NCBI RefSeq assembly: GCF_018139625.1
Contig: NZ_JAGSOH010000042.1
Span: forward strand, 1 to 52,364
DNA from: Actinospica acidithermotolerans
GTDB taxonomy: Bacteria > Actinomycetota > Actinomycetes > Streptomycetales > Catenulisporaceae
DNA: 52,364 nt
Direction of reading: 5' to 3'
The position numbers and the translations under genes were made by a program. Positions 1 through 8,797 of the stretch are shown piece by piece (the stretch's first letter is position 1; each line of letters opens with the position of its first letter). The notes below the pieces were generated by a model that worked only from the letters and a program-made list of their open reading frames with translations, searched no databases and was not told where the DNA came from.

Positions 1-73
1 GCACCAGAAACCGCGACCTCGGCCGGGCCACCCCCGCCTCAGCCGGCCACCAGCAGTAACGAACATTCACACG

Positions 74-125
74 AGGGGGTCAAGATTCGACCGGCGCCAG
101 GGGGTCAGTTTTCAGCCGCCGTTGA
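74..125. mobile_element. possible terminus of an IS21-like insertion sequence
   Basis: Two copies of AGGGGGTCA lie at 74-82 and 99-107, each followed by a related tail containing TTC and CCG. Repeated GGGGGTCA-type blocks near the ends are what I associate with IS21-family elements of actinomycetes. No istA or istB gene is visible; the transposase, if any, would lie left of the window. The call rests on memory of the terminal pattern and is uncertain. Confidence 0.35.
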
Positions 126-455
126 CATCGGTGACCAGCTCAACCGGAACCAGCAAGACCGCCGCCACGGCAAGCACGAGCGCGTGCACCGACACCCTCC
201 GGCACTGCGCCGCGCACGGATCACCAGGCATGCCCATCAACCTCCCCACCCGCTAACACATCGCCACCTCAGCCTCCCATACGCTCCGAGACGACCTCCG
301 CAGTCACGAGGCGCCCGGTTCCCGCACCGCCAGGCACACGCGTATCCTGCGCGCGGTCTGGCTTGAGAGGGAACCAGTTCGAATGAACCCGAGGTCATCC
401 CCCAGGGGAGTCCGGCCCTAAGATCTCGTCGCCGTCCTCGAACCGCGGAGCTGCC

Positions 456-848
456 GTGATATTGACCGTCTGTACGTGGAACGGCCCGTTCGCCGACTGC
501 GACGAGATCAACGGGCCTTGCCTCGAGACCGTCCGCGCCGCGATCGCGCGCCTGGACGGCGAAACCTGCACCGAGGTCACCCTCACTCACAACGAGCCGT
601 TCGCGTATATCGCCGCCGCGGGCGGCCCAGAACTCTACCTGGTGACCGGCGAAACCATCGACGAAGAGATCTTCCAGGTGACCGATCCCGACGCGCCCGA
701 GGGGTCCGTCGTCATGGTGTGCGGCGGCCAACGCGCCGAATTCGCCCGCCGCGACCTGGTGAACCGAGACACGGCCCTGCGCGCTTTCACGCAGTTCCTC
801 CGCGACCACGACCCGGCCCCGCCATCGCACGCAGGCAGTGCTCACTGA
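456..848 (+). CDS. Imm1-like immunity protein
   Basis: This 130-residue acidic protein starts at GTG 456 behind a GCGGAG ribosome site. It has the layout of Imm1-type immunity proteins of polymorphic toxin systems: an N-terminal strand region, a central block around residues 45-70 (TLTHNEPFAYIAAAGG) and a C-terminal helix ending RAFTQFLRDHD. Such proteins are cytoplasmic and neutralise a cognate nuclease or deaminase toxin. No toxin gene is adjacent, so it looks like an orphan immunity gene. It may instead be an unrelated small hypothetical protein; the fold assignment is by pattern only. Confidence 0.55.
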   Translation: MILTVCTWNGPFADCDEINGPCLETVRAAIARLDGETCTEVTLTHNEPFAYIAAAGGPELYLVTGETIDEEIFQVTDPDAPEGSVVMVCGGQRAEFARRDLVNRDTALRAFTQFLRDHDPAPPSHAGSAH

Positions 849-1156
849 TCGCCCGATGGAGGGCCCCGCCGTGCGCGAGTGCGGTAACCACGCGCACACG
901 AGCTCCGGCTTGAAGATCTATGGACCGCAAGGACGCTGCCACGCTCGCCCGCAGCACACTCGCCGGGCGATGAGTCCAGCGAGGGGGTCGCCGATCCAAA
1001 GTTCCACGCACACCGACGCGGACTCCGAGGCGCAATACCGACCCTATGCGAAACAGCGAGTTCACTGCGGCCGACCCAGCCGCGTCGTCGAGTACCGACG
1101 CAGGCGGAGGCGGTCGGCGTGGATGGACCGTACGAGCAGCGTGAGAGGATCTGGAC
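849..1156. other. intergenic stretch without a recognised gene
   Basis: About 308 bases between the Imm1-like gene and the DUF1963 gene. Open frames here are arginine/proline-rich and look like GC-driven shadows. I see no convincing promoter, hairpin or gene remnant. Confidence 0.5.
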
Positions 1157-1954
1157 GTGTACTTCGACGACGACGCCGTGCTGCGATTGAGTGTGGAACG
1201 GCTCGGCAAGCGCGCCAGGCCACAGTTCGCGGATTTGGCCCGTCGCGGCTTCCTACTGGAGGAGCCGACCGAACACGCCGCTGCCAGCGGAGCGTGCCGG
1301 CTAGGCGGGCCCGCGCTGCTCGAGCCCGGCACCGCGTGGCCGCGCATCGACGGGTTCGCGCTCTCGCTGCTCGCCGTCCTGGACACCGGCATCCTTGCGG
1401 ACCGGCTCGACGCTCCGCTGCCGGAAACTGCTCGGGGACTGCTCAACTTCTTCTACGCCGACCCGGACGTGCCGTTCGAGACCTGGCGGCAGTTGGACTT
1501 CTCCAGCCCGCACGCTGCCCGCGTCGTCGCGGCCGACCCCGCGCTGGCTGTGGAGGTGGCCGCGCCCGCTCCGGCACGCGCCTATCCGCCCACGCCTGTA
1601 CACGCGTCCGCAGTCGCGATGCTGCCCGACAGCTGGGATGTCCAGGACGGGGACATCGAGTTCGACACCGACATGTACTGGGGCGCGCCCGCGGTCATCT
1701 TGGAGGTGATGCGCGGGCACGACGGGAACACCGGCGGACGGCACACCGCCTTCGGCTGGCCGGACACCTCCTACGGGAACACGGTCACCGCTCGAGATGC
1801 GGAAGGCCCCGCCGTCCACCTGCTCCAGCTCTCGCAGGATGCCAGGCTCGGCTGGAGCTGGGGAGATGCGGCCACGCTCTACTTCACGATCCCGGCCGGC
1901 GCTTTCGCCGCAGGCGATCTCACGGCCGCCCGCGCGATCATGCAGTCGTGCTGA
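1157..1954 (+). CDS. DUF1963 (YwqG-like) protein
   Basis: A 265-residue protein starting at GTG 1157. It matches the DUF1963 pattern: a CRLGGPALLEPGTAWP block near residues 46-62, a LLNFFYADPD strand near residue 94, and a C-terminal block with HTAFGWPD and LLQLSQDARLGWSWGDAATLYF, where family members carry conserved aromatics. Many DUF1963 genes sit among polymorphic-toxin immunity genes, and here it lies between an Imm1-like and an Imm10 gene, so an accessory immunity or scaffold role is possible. It is convergent with the Imm10 gene, 32 bases apart. No catalytic function is known to me. Confidence 0.75.
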   Translation: MYFDDDAVLRLSVERLGKRARPQFADLARRGFLLEEPTEHAAASGACRLGGPALLEPGTAWPRIDGFALSLLAVLDTGILADRLDAPLPETARGLLNFFYADPDVPFETWRQLDFSSPHAARVVAADPALAVEVAAPAPARAYPPTPVHASAVAMLPDSWDVQDGDIEFDTDMYWGAPAVILEVMRGHDGNTGGRHTAFGWPDTSYGNTVTARDAEGPAVHLLQLSQDARLGWSWGDAATLYFTIPAGAFAAGDLTAARAIMQSC

Positions 1955-1986
1955 CGTGGCCCGGGGGCGCGCGGTGCCGCACGGTT

Positions 1987-2409
1987 TCAGATGCCGGTAA
2001 GGTCCGGGCGCCTTCCGGGGTTTCCATAGGTGAAGATGCGCCGCAGCGCTTCGGCGACGCGGTCGGCATCGAGCGGCGGCACGGCCAGCACGATGGTGTC
2101 CGTGCCGTCGTCAACGCCGAGTTCGCCTGAGGCTTCGCTCATCAGGGATAAGGTCAGCAGGCCGTCTTCGAGCACGGCACGGGTGACGCCGCCGTACTGG
2201 ACGGCCCCGTCCTGATCGAGCAGACAGTAGGTGTCGAGGCCCGCCGCCGTGTCGGCGGAGCTCGGCGGGTTGATGGAGCATTGGAGGATGAGATAGCCGC
2301 GTTCGCCGGTCTCGTCCTGGGACAGGGCAAGCGTGAACGCGTCTTGGTTCTCCTCGATGGTGACGTGGGTGGCCGAGTCGAATCCGGCGGGCGACATGGG
2401 AGCGTTCAT
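1987..2409 (-). CDS. Imm10 family immunity protein
   Basis: A 140-residue acidic protein. The blocks FTLALSQDETGERGYLILQ (about residues 25-43), GLDTYCLLDQDGAVQYGGVT (57-76) and a terminal ALRRIFTYGNP are the recognisable Imm10 signature. Imm10 proteins are predicted cytosolic antidotes to toxins of polymorphic (contact-dependent or secreted) systems. No toxin is found in the window, so the gene is an orphan immunity gene, perhaps kept for protection against neighbouring strains. The alternative start MSPAG is four codons downstream. Confidence 0.8.
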   Translation of the reverse strand: MNAPMSPAGFDSATHVTIEENQDAFTLALSQDETGERGYLILQCSINPPSSADTAAGLDTYCLLDQDGAVQYGGVTRAVLEDGLLTLSLMSEASGELGVDDGTDTIVLAVPPLDADRVAEALRRIFTYGNPGRRPDLTGI

Positions 2410-2466
2410 CTCAGTTCCTGGCTGGGCGGGCGCCGACCGCGCGTCGCCGGTCGCACGGTAGTCGGG

Positions 2467-3090
2467 TCACGATGCGGTCGGTGCACGTCGATGCGCTGCG
2501 AGCGGCGCGGATTGCCGATCGCGGCGGTAGTAGAGCATGTCCTCGAAGTCCGGTGCGGGCTCGTCCAGGGTGAATCCGGCGGCTTCGGCCAGCGCGCGGC
2601 TTGCGTGGTTGGCGACGTCGATGCCGAGGAAGAAGATCTCGACATCAGCGACCTCCGGGTGATCGAGCACGGCGCCAAGGGCGGCCCGGCCGTAGCCGCG
2701 TCGCCACCGGGCGGGGTCGACCAGGTATGTTAGCGCCATGGCCGCGCGGTGCTCGGCGCCGGAGAGAATCGGACCGTCTGCGCTCTCGCCGTGGTAGCGC
2801 ACCCACCGGTCATAGACGTCGCCGCCGATGTAGGCAACGGGCACCTCGGCGTGATCCAGTACGATCCAGCCATACGAGCGCAGCACGCGCGCGCCGCGAT
2901 GGACGGTACCCGGGCGCTGTGCGAGCAGGACGACCTCGCGGTGAATCCATGATCGATCGCCCAGGTAGGCGCGGGCGAAGGGATGGTCGAACCAGTGCTC
3001 GATCTCGCCCGCGCCGTCGCCTGTCAGACGGCGAAGATGAACCCGCGCAGCATCGCGCCGCAGGCTCGCCGAGCGGTCCCTACTCACCAT
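2467..3090 (-). CDS. GNAT family N-acetyltransferase
   Basis: I chose ATG 3090 because a strong GGAGGGGG sequence sits just upstream; an earlier in-frame start at 3183 would add 31 poorly conserved residues. The 207-residue product has the GNAT acetyl-CoA loop PARWRRGYGRAAL (about residues 123-135) preceded by the strand MALTYLVD, and the late motif NHASRALAEAAGF. The layout resembles aminoglycoside 6'-N-acetyltransferase-like and ribosomal-protein acetyltransferase-like GNATs. The substrate cannot be told. It lies on the same strand as the Imm10 gene, 57 bases upstream of it. Confidence 0.75.
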   Translation of the reverse strand: MVSRDRSASLRRDAARVHLRRLTGDGAGEIEHWFDHPFARAYLGDRSWIHREVVLLAQRPGTVHRGARVLRSYGWIVLDHAEVPVAYIGGDVYDRWVRYHGESADGPILSGAEHRAAMALTYLVDPARWRRGYGRAALGAVLDHPEVADVEIFFLGIDVANHASRALAEAAGFTLDEPAPDFEDMLYYRRDRQSAPLAAHRRAPTAS

Positions 3091-3322
3091 CTGCCCCCTC
3101 CACATCGCCGAGTCTCCACGGTAACCGCCTGGTTCGGCACCATCGGGTGATCCGGACCTCTGGCGCCCAAAGGCGCTGGGCACGGAGACGGCCAGAATTC
3201 GCCGCGATGGTTCCCCGCAGCAACAGCCGCCTGACTGAGCCGTTCGTTGTCATCCTGCCGTAAGATCACATCTCGTGGCTCTAGAGTAACCGCGGGTTCC
3301 ATCGGGGCAGGAGGGGTTTCCT

Positions 3323-3604
3323 TTGACGCAACCGGGTCGGATGCGGCGCTCAACCATGCCATCGGCGACCGCCCGGAAGCGCACGCACGAGACGGGTGCG
3401 CCTGCGCCGGCCAACGGCAAGCGGCTGCGCCGCCGGGAGACGCTCAGCGCGACGGTTGACGGCAATGAGCCAGCTGACCCGGGCCTGCGCGAGATCATCC
3501 GCAGGTACCCAACACTGCTCTCTCCCCCGGGCCCTCCCGGCGGCGGCGTGCGTCGTTGCCTGATACATGCCGCTGCCGGTTGCCGTTCGGGGGACGCGGT
3601 ATGA
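3323..3604 (+). CDS. small basic hypothetical protein
   Basis: A possible 93-residue product from TTG 3323, placed behind a GGCAGGAGGGG ribosome-site sequence. Its stop (3602-3604) overlaps the ATG of the next reading frame at 3601, the ATGA coupling common in this window. The product is arginine/proline-rich with no recognised domain. The ribosome site and coupling are the only evidence that it is real. Confidence 0.3.
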   Translation: MTQPGRMRRSTMPSATARKRTHETGAPAPANGKRLRRRETLSATVDGNEPADPGLREIIRRYPTLLSPPGPPGGGVRRCLIHAAAGCRSGDAV

Positions 3605-3977
3605 GCTCGACCGGATACTGGATCGTCGGCACCGCCGCGCCCGTGACCGTCGACCGGCTGCGCACCACCGTGCCGGCCGCGGAGTTCGAGCCGCTGCCCG
3701 CGGACTCAGGGCTCGACTGGTGGCAGGAGATGGACCGGTGCGAACTGCTCACGGCCCAGCCCGGCTACACGTATCCGGTCCCGTCGCAGGCCACTCGGCG
3801 CTTTACTGAGATGTTTGAATCCCAGCGCCCCGATCCAGAGGCCCGCGACGCGTGCCTCGCCGCGATCAAGGAAACGCCGCGCTCTGAGATCTTCCACGTG
3901 GGCGTGCGCAAGGGCGACCCGGTCGCCGCCGCGTACTACGGCCTCGGGTACCACGATGCGAGCCGTCTGCCCGGGCG
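3601..3977 (+). pseudogene. 3'-truncated unknown gene ending in a rearrangement junction
   Basis: ATG 3601 opens a plausible protein (MSSTGYWIVG...) of about 125 residues with natural composition up to roughly base 3977. I do not recognise the family. Beyond that point the same frame reads through the antisense of the PPC/DUF296 gene on the opposite strand until a stop at 4282-4284, so the C-terminal part of the predicted 227-residue product is not a genuine continuation. The gene appears to have lost its 3' end in a deletion or inversion. Confidence 0.5.
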
Positions 3978-4134
3978 CTTCGGCCAGACCGGCGATGAAA
4001 CTCGGAATGTAGCCCTGGCGCACGCCGTGCTCGCGGCAGAACGCGGCCAGGCTCTCGAAGAAGTCCTCGCCGTGCTCGAAGGTGACGCCGAACGTGCGCC
4101 CGACGGTCAGTTCAGCGGCTTTCAACGGGAGCAT
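3978..4134 (-). pseudogene. 5' fragment of a PPC/DUF296 domain gene
   Basis: The first 52 residues from 4134 match the start of PPC-domain (DUF296) proteins: RTFGVTFEHGEDFF, then EHGVRQGYIPSFIAGLAE. The expected continuation is lost after about residue 52. The frame stays open to 3706 but reads antisense of the truncated neighbour. The start overlaps the 3' end of the asparaginase gene by 13 bases, so the two once formed one leftward operon. The partial product is unlikely to fold. Confidence 0.7.
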
Positions 4135-5113
4135 CCTTCCTCGAACAGTGCGCGGATGTCCGCGCTGCTCGTACCGATTGCCAGCGCGGTGTGGAGCAGC
4201 ACCTTGGCCTTGATGGGGGTCAGGGTGCCGGCGGGAATCACGCCGCGGGAGATCGGGTCGGACTCGGAGCCGCGGAAGCCGTAGGTCCGGCGCAGCACCG
4301 GACCGCGGCCGGTACGGGTGGCCAGAACCACGGGAATGCGCGAGGCCAGCTTCTCGAGCTCGTCGACGTAGCCGCCGGGCACGTGCCCAGCGCCGAAGCC
4401 GGCCACGACCAGGCCGTCGACGTGCGCACCGATGACGGGCAGGAGACGGCCGTCGTCGCCGACGCTCGCCGTGACCAGCGCGGTGTGCACATCTCGGCGC
4501 ACCGGATCCAACAGCTTCGGTGCGTTAGCCGGCGAGCCGTGGAAGACTGGCTCGCCCTCGGCGAGATAGCCGATCGGGCCCGGCGCGGAGACGAACGCCG
4601 TCACGCTGGTGCTGTGCGTCTTGCTCACCGCGGACGCGGCAGAACTTCGTCGGCGAACACCACCAGCGCGCGCTTCGGCGTGACCGGCGAAGCAGCGACC
4701 TGCAGGGCGGCCAGAAGGTTCGCCGGGCCGTCGGCACCGGCCATGGCCGGGTGGCGCATCGCACCGGTGACCACGACCGGAGCCAGGCCGCAGTGCACGA
4801 GTTCGAGGAAGTACGCCGTCTCCTCGATCGTGTCCGTGCCCTGGGTCACGACCACCCCGCACGTGCCCCGCTCGATCGCCTCGTTGACGGCGTCCGCCAA
4901 GGCGAACAGATCCGCGTATGTGAGCGACGCGCCGGGCAACTGGCGGAAGCTGTCTACCTCCAGGTCAAGACCGAGCCCGGCAAGCTGCGGCACGGCCGCG
5001 AGAAGTTCCTCGGCCGAGAGCGCCGGCGCCACGGTCCCGTCAGCCTGGGTCGTCATCGAGATCGTGCCGCCGAGGCTGAACACGGCCACCCGCTTCGGAT
5101 CTTGATCGGGCAT
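4122..5113 (-). pseudogene. L-asparaginase, frameshifted
   Basis: The N-terminal part from ATG 5113 (site GAAAGG upstream) has the type I/II asparaginase motifs FSLGGTIS, with the nucleophile threonine near residue 14, and [13 protein letters not shown]. The frame ends at a TGA about base 4625, just after FADEVLP. The family sequence resumes at once in another frame, starting [12 protein letters not shown] and running to 4122. A one-base loss around 4620-4640 explains this. A GVIPAGTLTPIKAK block near the C-terminus confirms the family. As it stands the gene cannot make a full enzyme unless the break is a sequencing error. It is followed by the DUF296 fragment. Confidence 0.85.
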
Positions 5114-5606
5114 TGCCGGCCTTTCAACTTGGGGGACGCGACTCGTGCCCCTTTCGGTCACCGCCGAGACCGAGCCTACCGACCGGCACGCGGCGCCCCG
5201 GCCGGTCGCGTGAGCCAGGGCGATTCACGCCGGAAGAACCTTTCGGTGCCGTGCGGCTCAGGGTGCGTCGGCGCACCGGCCTTACCGGCGATCCAGCAAG
5301 AGCGCCTTCCCTGCAAGACTCGGTGCCGACCTCGCTCCCACCGTACTTGCCGCGTGGGCTCATCGAGCAGGCCAGAAGTGTCCGGGACCGCCGAACGTGG
5401 AGCGGTCCCGAGCCCGCGCTGAGCGACTCGCGGCCAGGCCGTGCGCCCGCGCCGAAGAACATCGTGCCCTAACGCATCGATCTCCGGTTCGCTCAGGCCC
5501 ACGCGCGCCTCGTTTGCCCGCGCCGAGCAGGTGGTGTGAGATTGTCCTCCGCACGACCGCGAACTTTGTTCATGCATCGGGCAAGGCGAACCCTAGGGAG
5601 ACCACC
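5114..5606. other. intergenic region, no recognised gene
   Basis: About 490 bases between the divergent asparaginase remnant and the NUDIX gene. Open frames exist on both strands but have skewed arginine/alanine composition. A leftward stretch near 5440-5540 (ARVGLSEPEIDALG) looks faintly protein-like but cannot be assigned. Promoters for both flanking genes are expected here; no clear -35/-10 pair was identified. Confidence 0.4.
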
Positions 5607-6092
5607 GTGACGGCGACAAGGATCGACTACTTCGACGACCCGACCGCCCCCGCAGCCACCAGCATGGTCCCGTCCGTCAACGTCGTCGTCGCCGACGATG
5701 CCGGACGGATCCTGCTCATCCGCCGCACCGACAACGGCAACTGGGCCGTGCCCGGCGGCGCGATCGACCTCGGCGAATCCATGATCGACGCCGCGGTCCG
5801 CGAGACACGCGAAGAAAGCGGTATCGACTGCCAGATCACCGGCCTTATCGGCATCTACACCGATCCACGCCACCTGATCCACTACACGAGCAACGACGAG
5901 GTGCGTCAAGAGTTCTCCATCGTGCTCTCGGCCCGCCCCGTCGGCGGCGAGCCAGCCACGAGCAGCGAATCGAGCGAGGTGCAGTGGACCGAACTGCATC
6001 AACTGCCCGGACTCCAAATGGACCGCTCGATGCGTCTGCGCCTGGCCCAATACGAGATCTACCTGGCCTCCGGCGGCCAACATCTCGGATAA
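5607..6092 (+). CDS. NUDIX hydrolase
   Basis: GTG 5607 is preceded by AGGGAG at a good distance, giving 161 residues. The complete NUDIX box runs GGAIDLGESMIDAAVRETRE followed by ESGI, about residues 52-75, with the REXXEE catalytic glutamates present. Family members hydrolyse nucleoside-diphosphate-linked compounds to a phosphate plus the X moiety. Near-identical architecture occurs in many stand-alone actinomycete NUDIX enzymes with unknown substrates. It is a single gene between intergenic stretches, although a second NUDIX gene and an inositol-monophosphatase remnant lie close downstream. Confidence 0.9.
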   Translation: MTATRIDYFDDPTAPAATSMVPSVNVVVADDAGRILLIRRTDNGNWAVPGGAIDLGESMIDAAVRETREESGIDCQITGLIGIYTDPRHLIHYTSNDEVRQEFSIVLSARPVGGEPATSSESSEVQWTELHQLPGLQMDRSMRLRLAQYEIYLASGGQHLG

Positions 6093-6260
6093 AGCCGAGG
6101 ATCCGGGTACTGCATCCAGCACAAGGAACTCTCACCCGACCTGCAGCTCGCATCCCTAGCCTGAGCCGCAGCACCGGCTCGAAGGCGCGGCCGCGATAGC
6201 GGTAGAGTGTCGGCTCGACGCATCGAGTCAGAGCATGAACTCGACACCGGGGGAATCATC

Positions 6261-6977
6261 ATGTCTGATCAGTGGGGGCAGCCTCCGCAGCAGGGCGCGC
6301 CCGGCCAACAGCCGTACTACCAGGGCCAGCCCGGACCCACCCAGCCGATGGCCCACCCAGGGCAGGTACAGCAGCCACCGGGCCCTTACGCCCATCAGCA
6401 CTTCGCCGCCGCACCCGCGCCGAGCAACACGCGAAAGCGGCCCGTCATCATCGGCGGCATCGCGGCACTCGCGGTCATCGGCGGCGCACTCGGTATCTAC
6501 TTCGCCGTGAAACCAAGCGGATCGAGCCAGAGCGTCCGCACCGCGAGCACAGCCGGCATATCGCCGACTGCCACCGGCCAGTCGGCCCCGGCAGCAGGCG
6601 CACAGACCTCCTCGGCCACCGCGGGAGACTCCAGCGACCTCCTGACGACGAACCAGGTCTGCCCCGCCTTCCTCGCCATCGAGCAGCCCCTGATCAGCCA
6701 GATGGGCCAGATCCAAAACGAAGCGGACGGCCTGCGCGTCTTCACGGCATTCCAGCCGAAGTTCAATTCCCTCGCGGCCAGCACGCCGCCGGGAGCGTTC
6801 CAGACCCAGATTCAAACCGTCGCGAACGACCTCAACACGATCGTGGCCTACGTCAAGGCGAACCCGCACATGAGCAAGCCCGCCCCTGCGGCATTCGACG
6901 CTGAGCTCAACACGTTCCAAAATGACATCGACACCGTCGATAACAACTGCGACCCGCTGGGAACCTCCACGTCGTAG
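6261..6977 (+). CDS. single-pass membrane protein with Pro/Gln-rich N-terminus
   Basis: ATG 6261 is preceded by GGGGGAAT. The 238-residue product has a Gln/Pro/Gly-rich cytoplasmic tail (residues 1-60), a basic NTRKR stop followed by a transmembrane helix (about 65-85, IIGGIAALAVIGGALGIYF), a Ser/Thr/Ala linker, and an extracellular helical domain with two cysteines (CPAFL near residue 134, and NNCDP at the end) that could form a disulfide. This is a common architecture of actinomycete envelope proteins of unknown role. No enzymatic motif is visible. Confidence 0.75.
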   Translation: MSDQWGQPPQQGAPGQQPYYQGQPGPTQPMAHPGQVQQPPGPYAHQHFAAAPAPSNTRKRPVIIGGIAALAVIGGALGIYFAVKPSGSSQSVRTASTAGISPTATGQSAPAAGAQTSSATAGDSSDLLTTNQVCPAFLAIEQPLISQMGQIQNEADGLRVFTAFQPKFNSLAASTPPGAFQTQIQTVANDLNTIVAYVKANPHMSKPAPAAFDAELNTFQNDIDTVDNNCDPLGTSTS

Positions 6978-7129
6978 CAGTCAGGCAGCAGGCACGCGCT
7001 TCCGCCCCGTTCGCGACACGCTGATCGCCGGGCGTCGGCCCGGCGCACGTCACCGGAAACGCCTGTCCGCGGCCACCGCCAGTGTCTTCTCAGCACTCCG
7101 CAACACCGCTGCGAGAGCGAGGATAGGGG

Positions 7130-8018
7130 ATGAGCACGGCCGATCAGCGTGCGCGCGTGACCGCGCCCGACGAGCTTTGGACGCACCTGAACGCGCTCCT
7201 GATGCCCGCCTTCATCCGGTTCCGTGAGCGCATCGCAGAGCTTCCCATCGCGGTCAAGGCCGACAAGACCCTGTTGACAGAGGCGGATATCGAGATCCAG
7301 AGCTCGATCATCGGAGCCATCCGGGCCATGGAGCCGTCCGCCGTCGTCATCGCGGAAGAGGACCAGCGCAGCCGTGCACGCACGGAGGTCCTAGCAGCCA
7401 GTGGCCCGGGTGTGGGTGGTGGATCCGATCGACGGCACCGCGGAATTCGTTCGGACAGAGGGGATCGAGTTCTGCAGCGTCGTGTGCCTGCTGGAGGACT
7501 GGCAGCCCTCGGCGGCGTTCGTTCTCGCTCCCGAACTCGGCCGCGACCGGACACCGAACCTGGTCACGGCCGATGTCGCAGGCTCGCGCATCACGGTCAA
7601 CGGCGATCCCGGCACGCTACTAGCCACCTCGTGCGACGAGCGGTGGCTGTCGGTCACCCGAAGTACAGGTGCACCCGCGCACCCGGTGGACCCGATCGCC
7701 CGGGCCGCCGGATACCGGCTCAAGACCCGGACGACCTCCCAAACGCTCGATATGCTCCGCACAGCCGTCGATCTGTCGAGACTGACCGATCCGTCGCTGT
7801 CGGGGTTCGCCTTGTTCGCCCGACGCGAGCAGAAACTGTGGGACGGCGCGGCCGGACTCGCGCTTGGACGCGCCTGCGGCCTGCGCGACTGCGACGAGAC
7901 GGGCGCCCAGCTTCCGCTCGGCCCGCCGTTGCTGTCGGCGGCCACGCCGATGTTCTCCTCAACCGTGATGGGCCGACCTGAAACCGTCACCTGGTTCCTT
8001 CAGGCAACCAGCCGATGA
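7130..8018 (+). pseudogene. inositol-monophosphatase-like gene, frameshifted
   Basis: ATG 7130 (site AGGATAGGGG) opens an IMPase-family N-terminus with the helix region KADKTLLTEADIEIQ and the metal site VVIAEEDQ. The family motif WVVDPIDGTAEFVR follows, but in another frame (from GTG 7401). The break lies near 7392-7401, where a TAG blocks the second frame upstream. The late motif LWDGAAGLALGRACG is intact. Both halves together make about 296 residues, a normal length, so a one-base change is the likely cause. Mg-dependent sugar- or nucleotide-phosphatase activity would be expected of the intact ancestor. Confidence 0.8.
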
Positions 8019-8090
8019 CCGGCTACCCGCCGCACCGATCGTATGGAACGCTGGATCGGTGGCGATCCTCGAGCGCGAAGGCGGGTGGCC

Positions 8091-8636
8091 GTGTCGCTGA
8101 TCGACGACCTTCTGGCCGAGGGTGAGCCGGAGCGCGAGTTCAATCCGGGGATCGCCGCGCGGCTACCGCGCAAACGAGTCGCCGCCGGCGCGCTCTTCCG
8201 CGATACCGACGGCCGGCTGTTGATGGTGGAGACAACCTACAAACCGACGCTGGAGATCCCCGGCGGGCTCGCCGAGAACGGTGAGTCGCCCTACGACGCG
8301 TGCACGCGGGAGGTACGCGAGGAACTCGGCATCGAGCCTGCGATCGGCGACCTGCTGGTGGCGGACTGGGTTCCGGCGCACGGACCGTGGCCCGACGGGC
8401 TGATGCTCGTCTTCGACGGCGGGATCCTGCCCGAAGAGCACCAGTCGCGCATCGAACTCCGGGACGGGGAGATCTCGGCCTGCTGGTTCCTGACGCTTGA
8501 ACAGATCGAACCGCGGGTCAAGCCCTCGTTCCACCGGCGCCTCGCGGCATGCGTCCAAGCGGTCAAAGCAGGCCATCCGCAGTATCTACAATTCGGTCGC
8601 CCCCTCGCCGGCCATTCCTCCTCGTCGCGGCTGTAA
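8091..8636 (+). CDS. NUDIX hydrolase
   Basis: I prefer GTG 8091 (MSLIDDLLAEGE...), which matches the usual start of this NUDIX subgroup; ATG 8043 is an in-frame alternative. The 181-residue product carries RLPRKRVAAGALFRD, then the NUDIX box GGLAENGESPYDACTREVRE followed by ELGIE with all catalytic glutamates. A glycine-rich strand and a C-terminal helix follow. The substrate is unknown. It lies 72 bases after the IMPase remnant on the same strand, so the two may once have shared a transcript. Confidence 0.88.
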   Translation: MSLIDDLLAEGEPEREFNPGIAARLPRKRVAAGALFRDTDGRLLMVETTYKPTLEIPGGLAENGESPYDACTREVREELGIEPAIGDLLVADWVPAHGPWPDGLMLVFDGGILPEEHQSRIELRDGEISACWFLTLEQIEPRVKPSFHRRLAACVQAVKAGHPQYLQFGRPLAGHSSSSRL

Positions 8637-8797
8637 GCGCAGACGACCGTTCCCACCGGCGGCCGGGGCTCCATCGCATCCCGCCGATCGGCAACGCGCC
8701 AGCCCTTTCCCCACGGCTTCACCCTGCGTGGAGGGCTGCGGCCAGACGGGGACGTCCTCCGCGACGACCGCACCCGGGCACGCTAGATTAGGTCGCT

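Noticed and set aside
237-899. 220-residue leftward frame over the Imm1-like gene
   Set aside because: Antisense shadow; the forward frame has better composition and a ribosome site.
4600-4660. programmed frameshifting in asparaginase
   Set aside because: No slippery heptamer or following hairpin recognised, and the family does not use frameshifting.
5176-5577. 133-residue leftward frame between asparaginase and NUDIX genes
   Set aside because: Only a dozen residues look protein-like; no ribosome site or domain.
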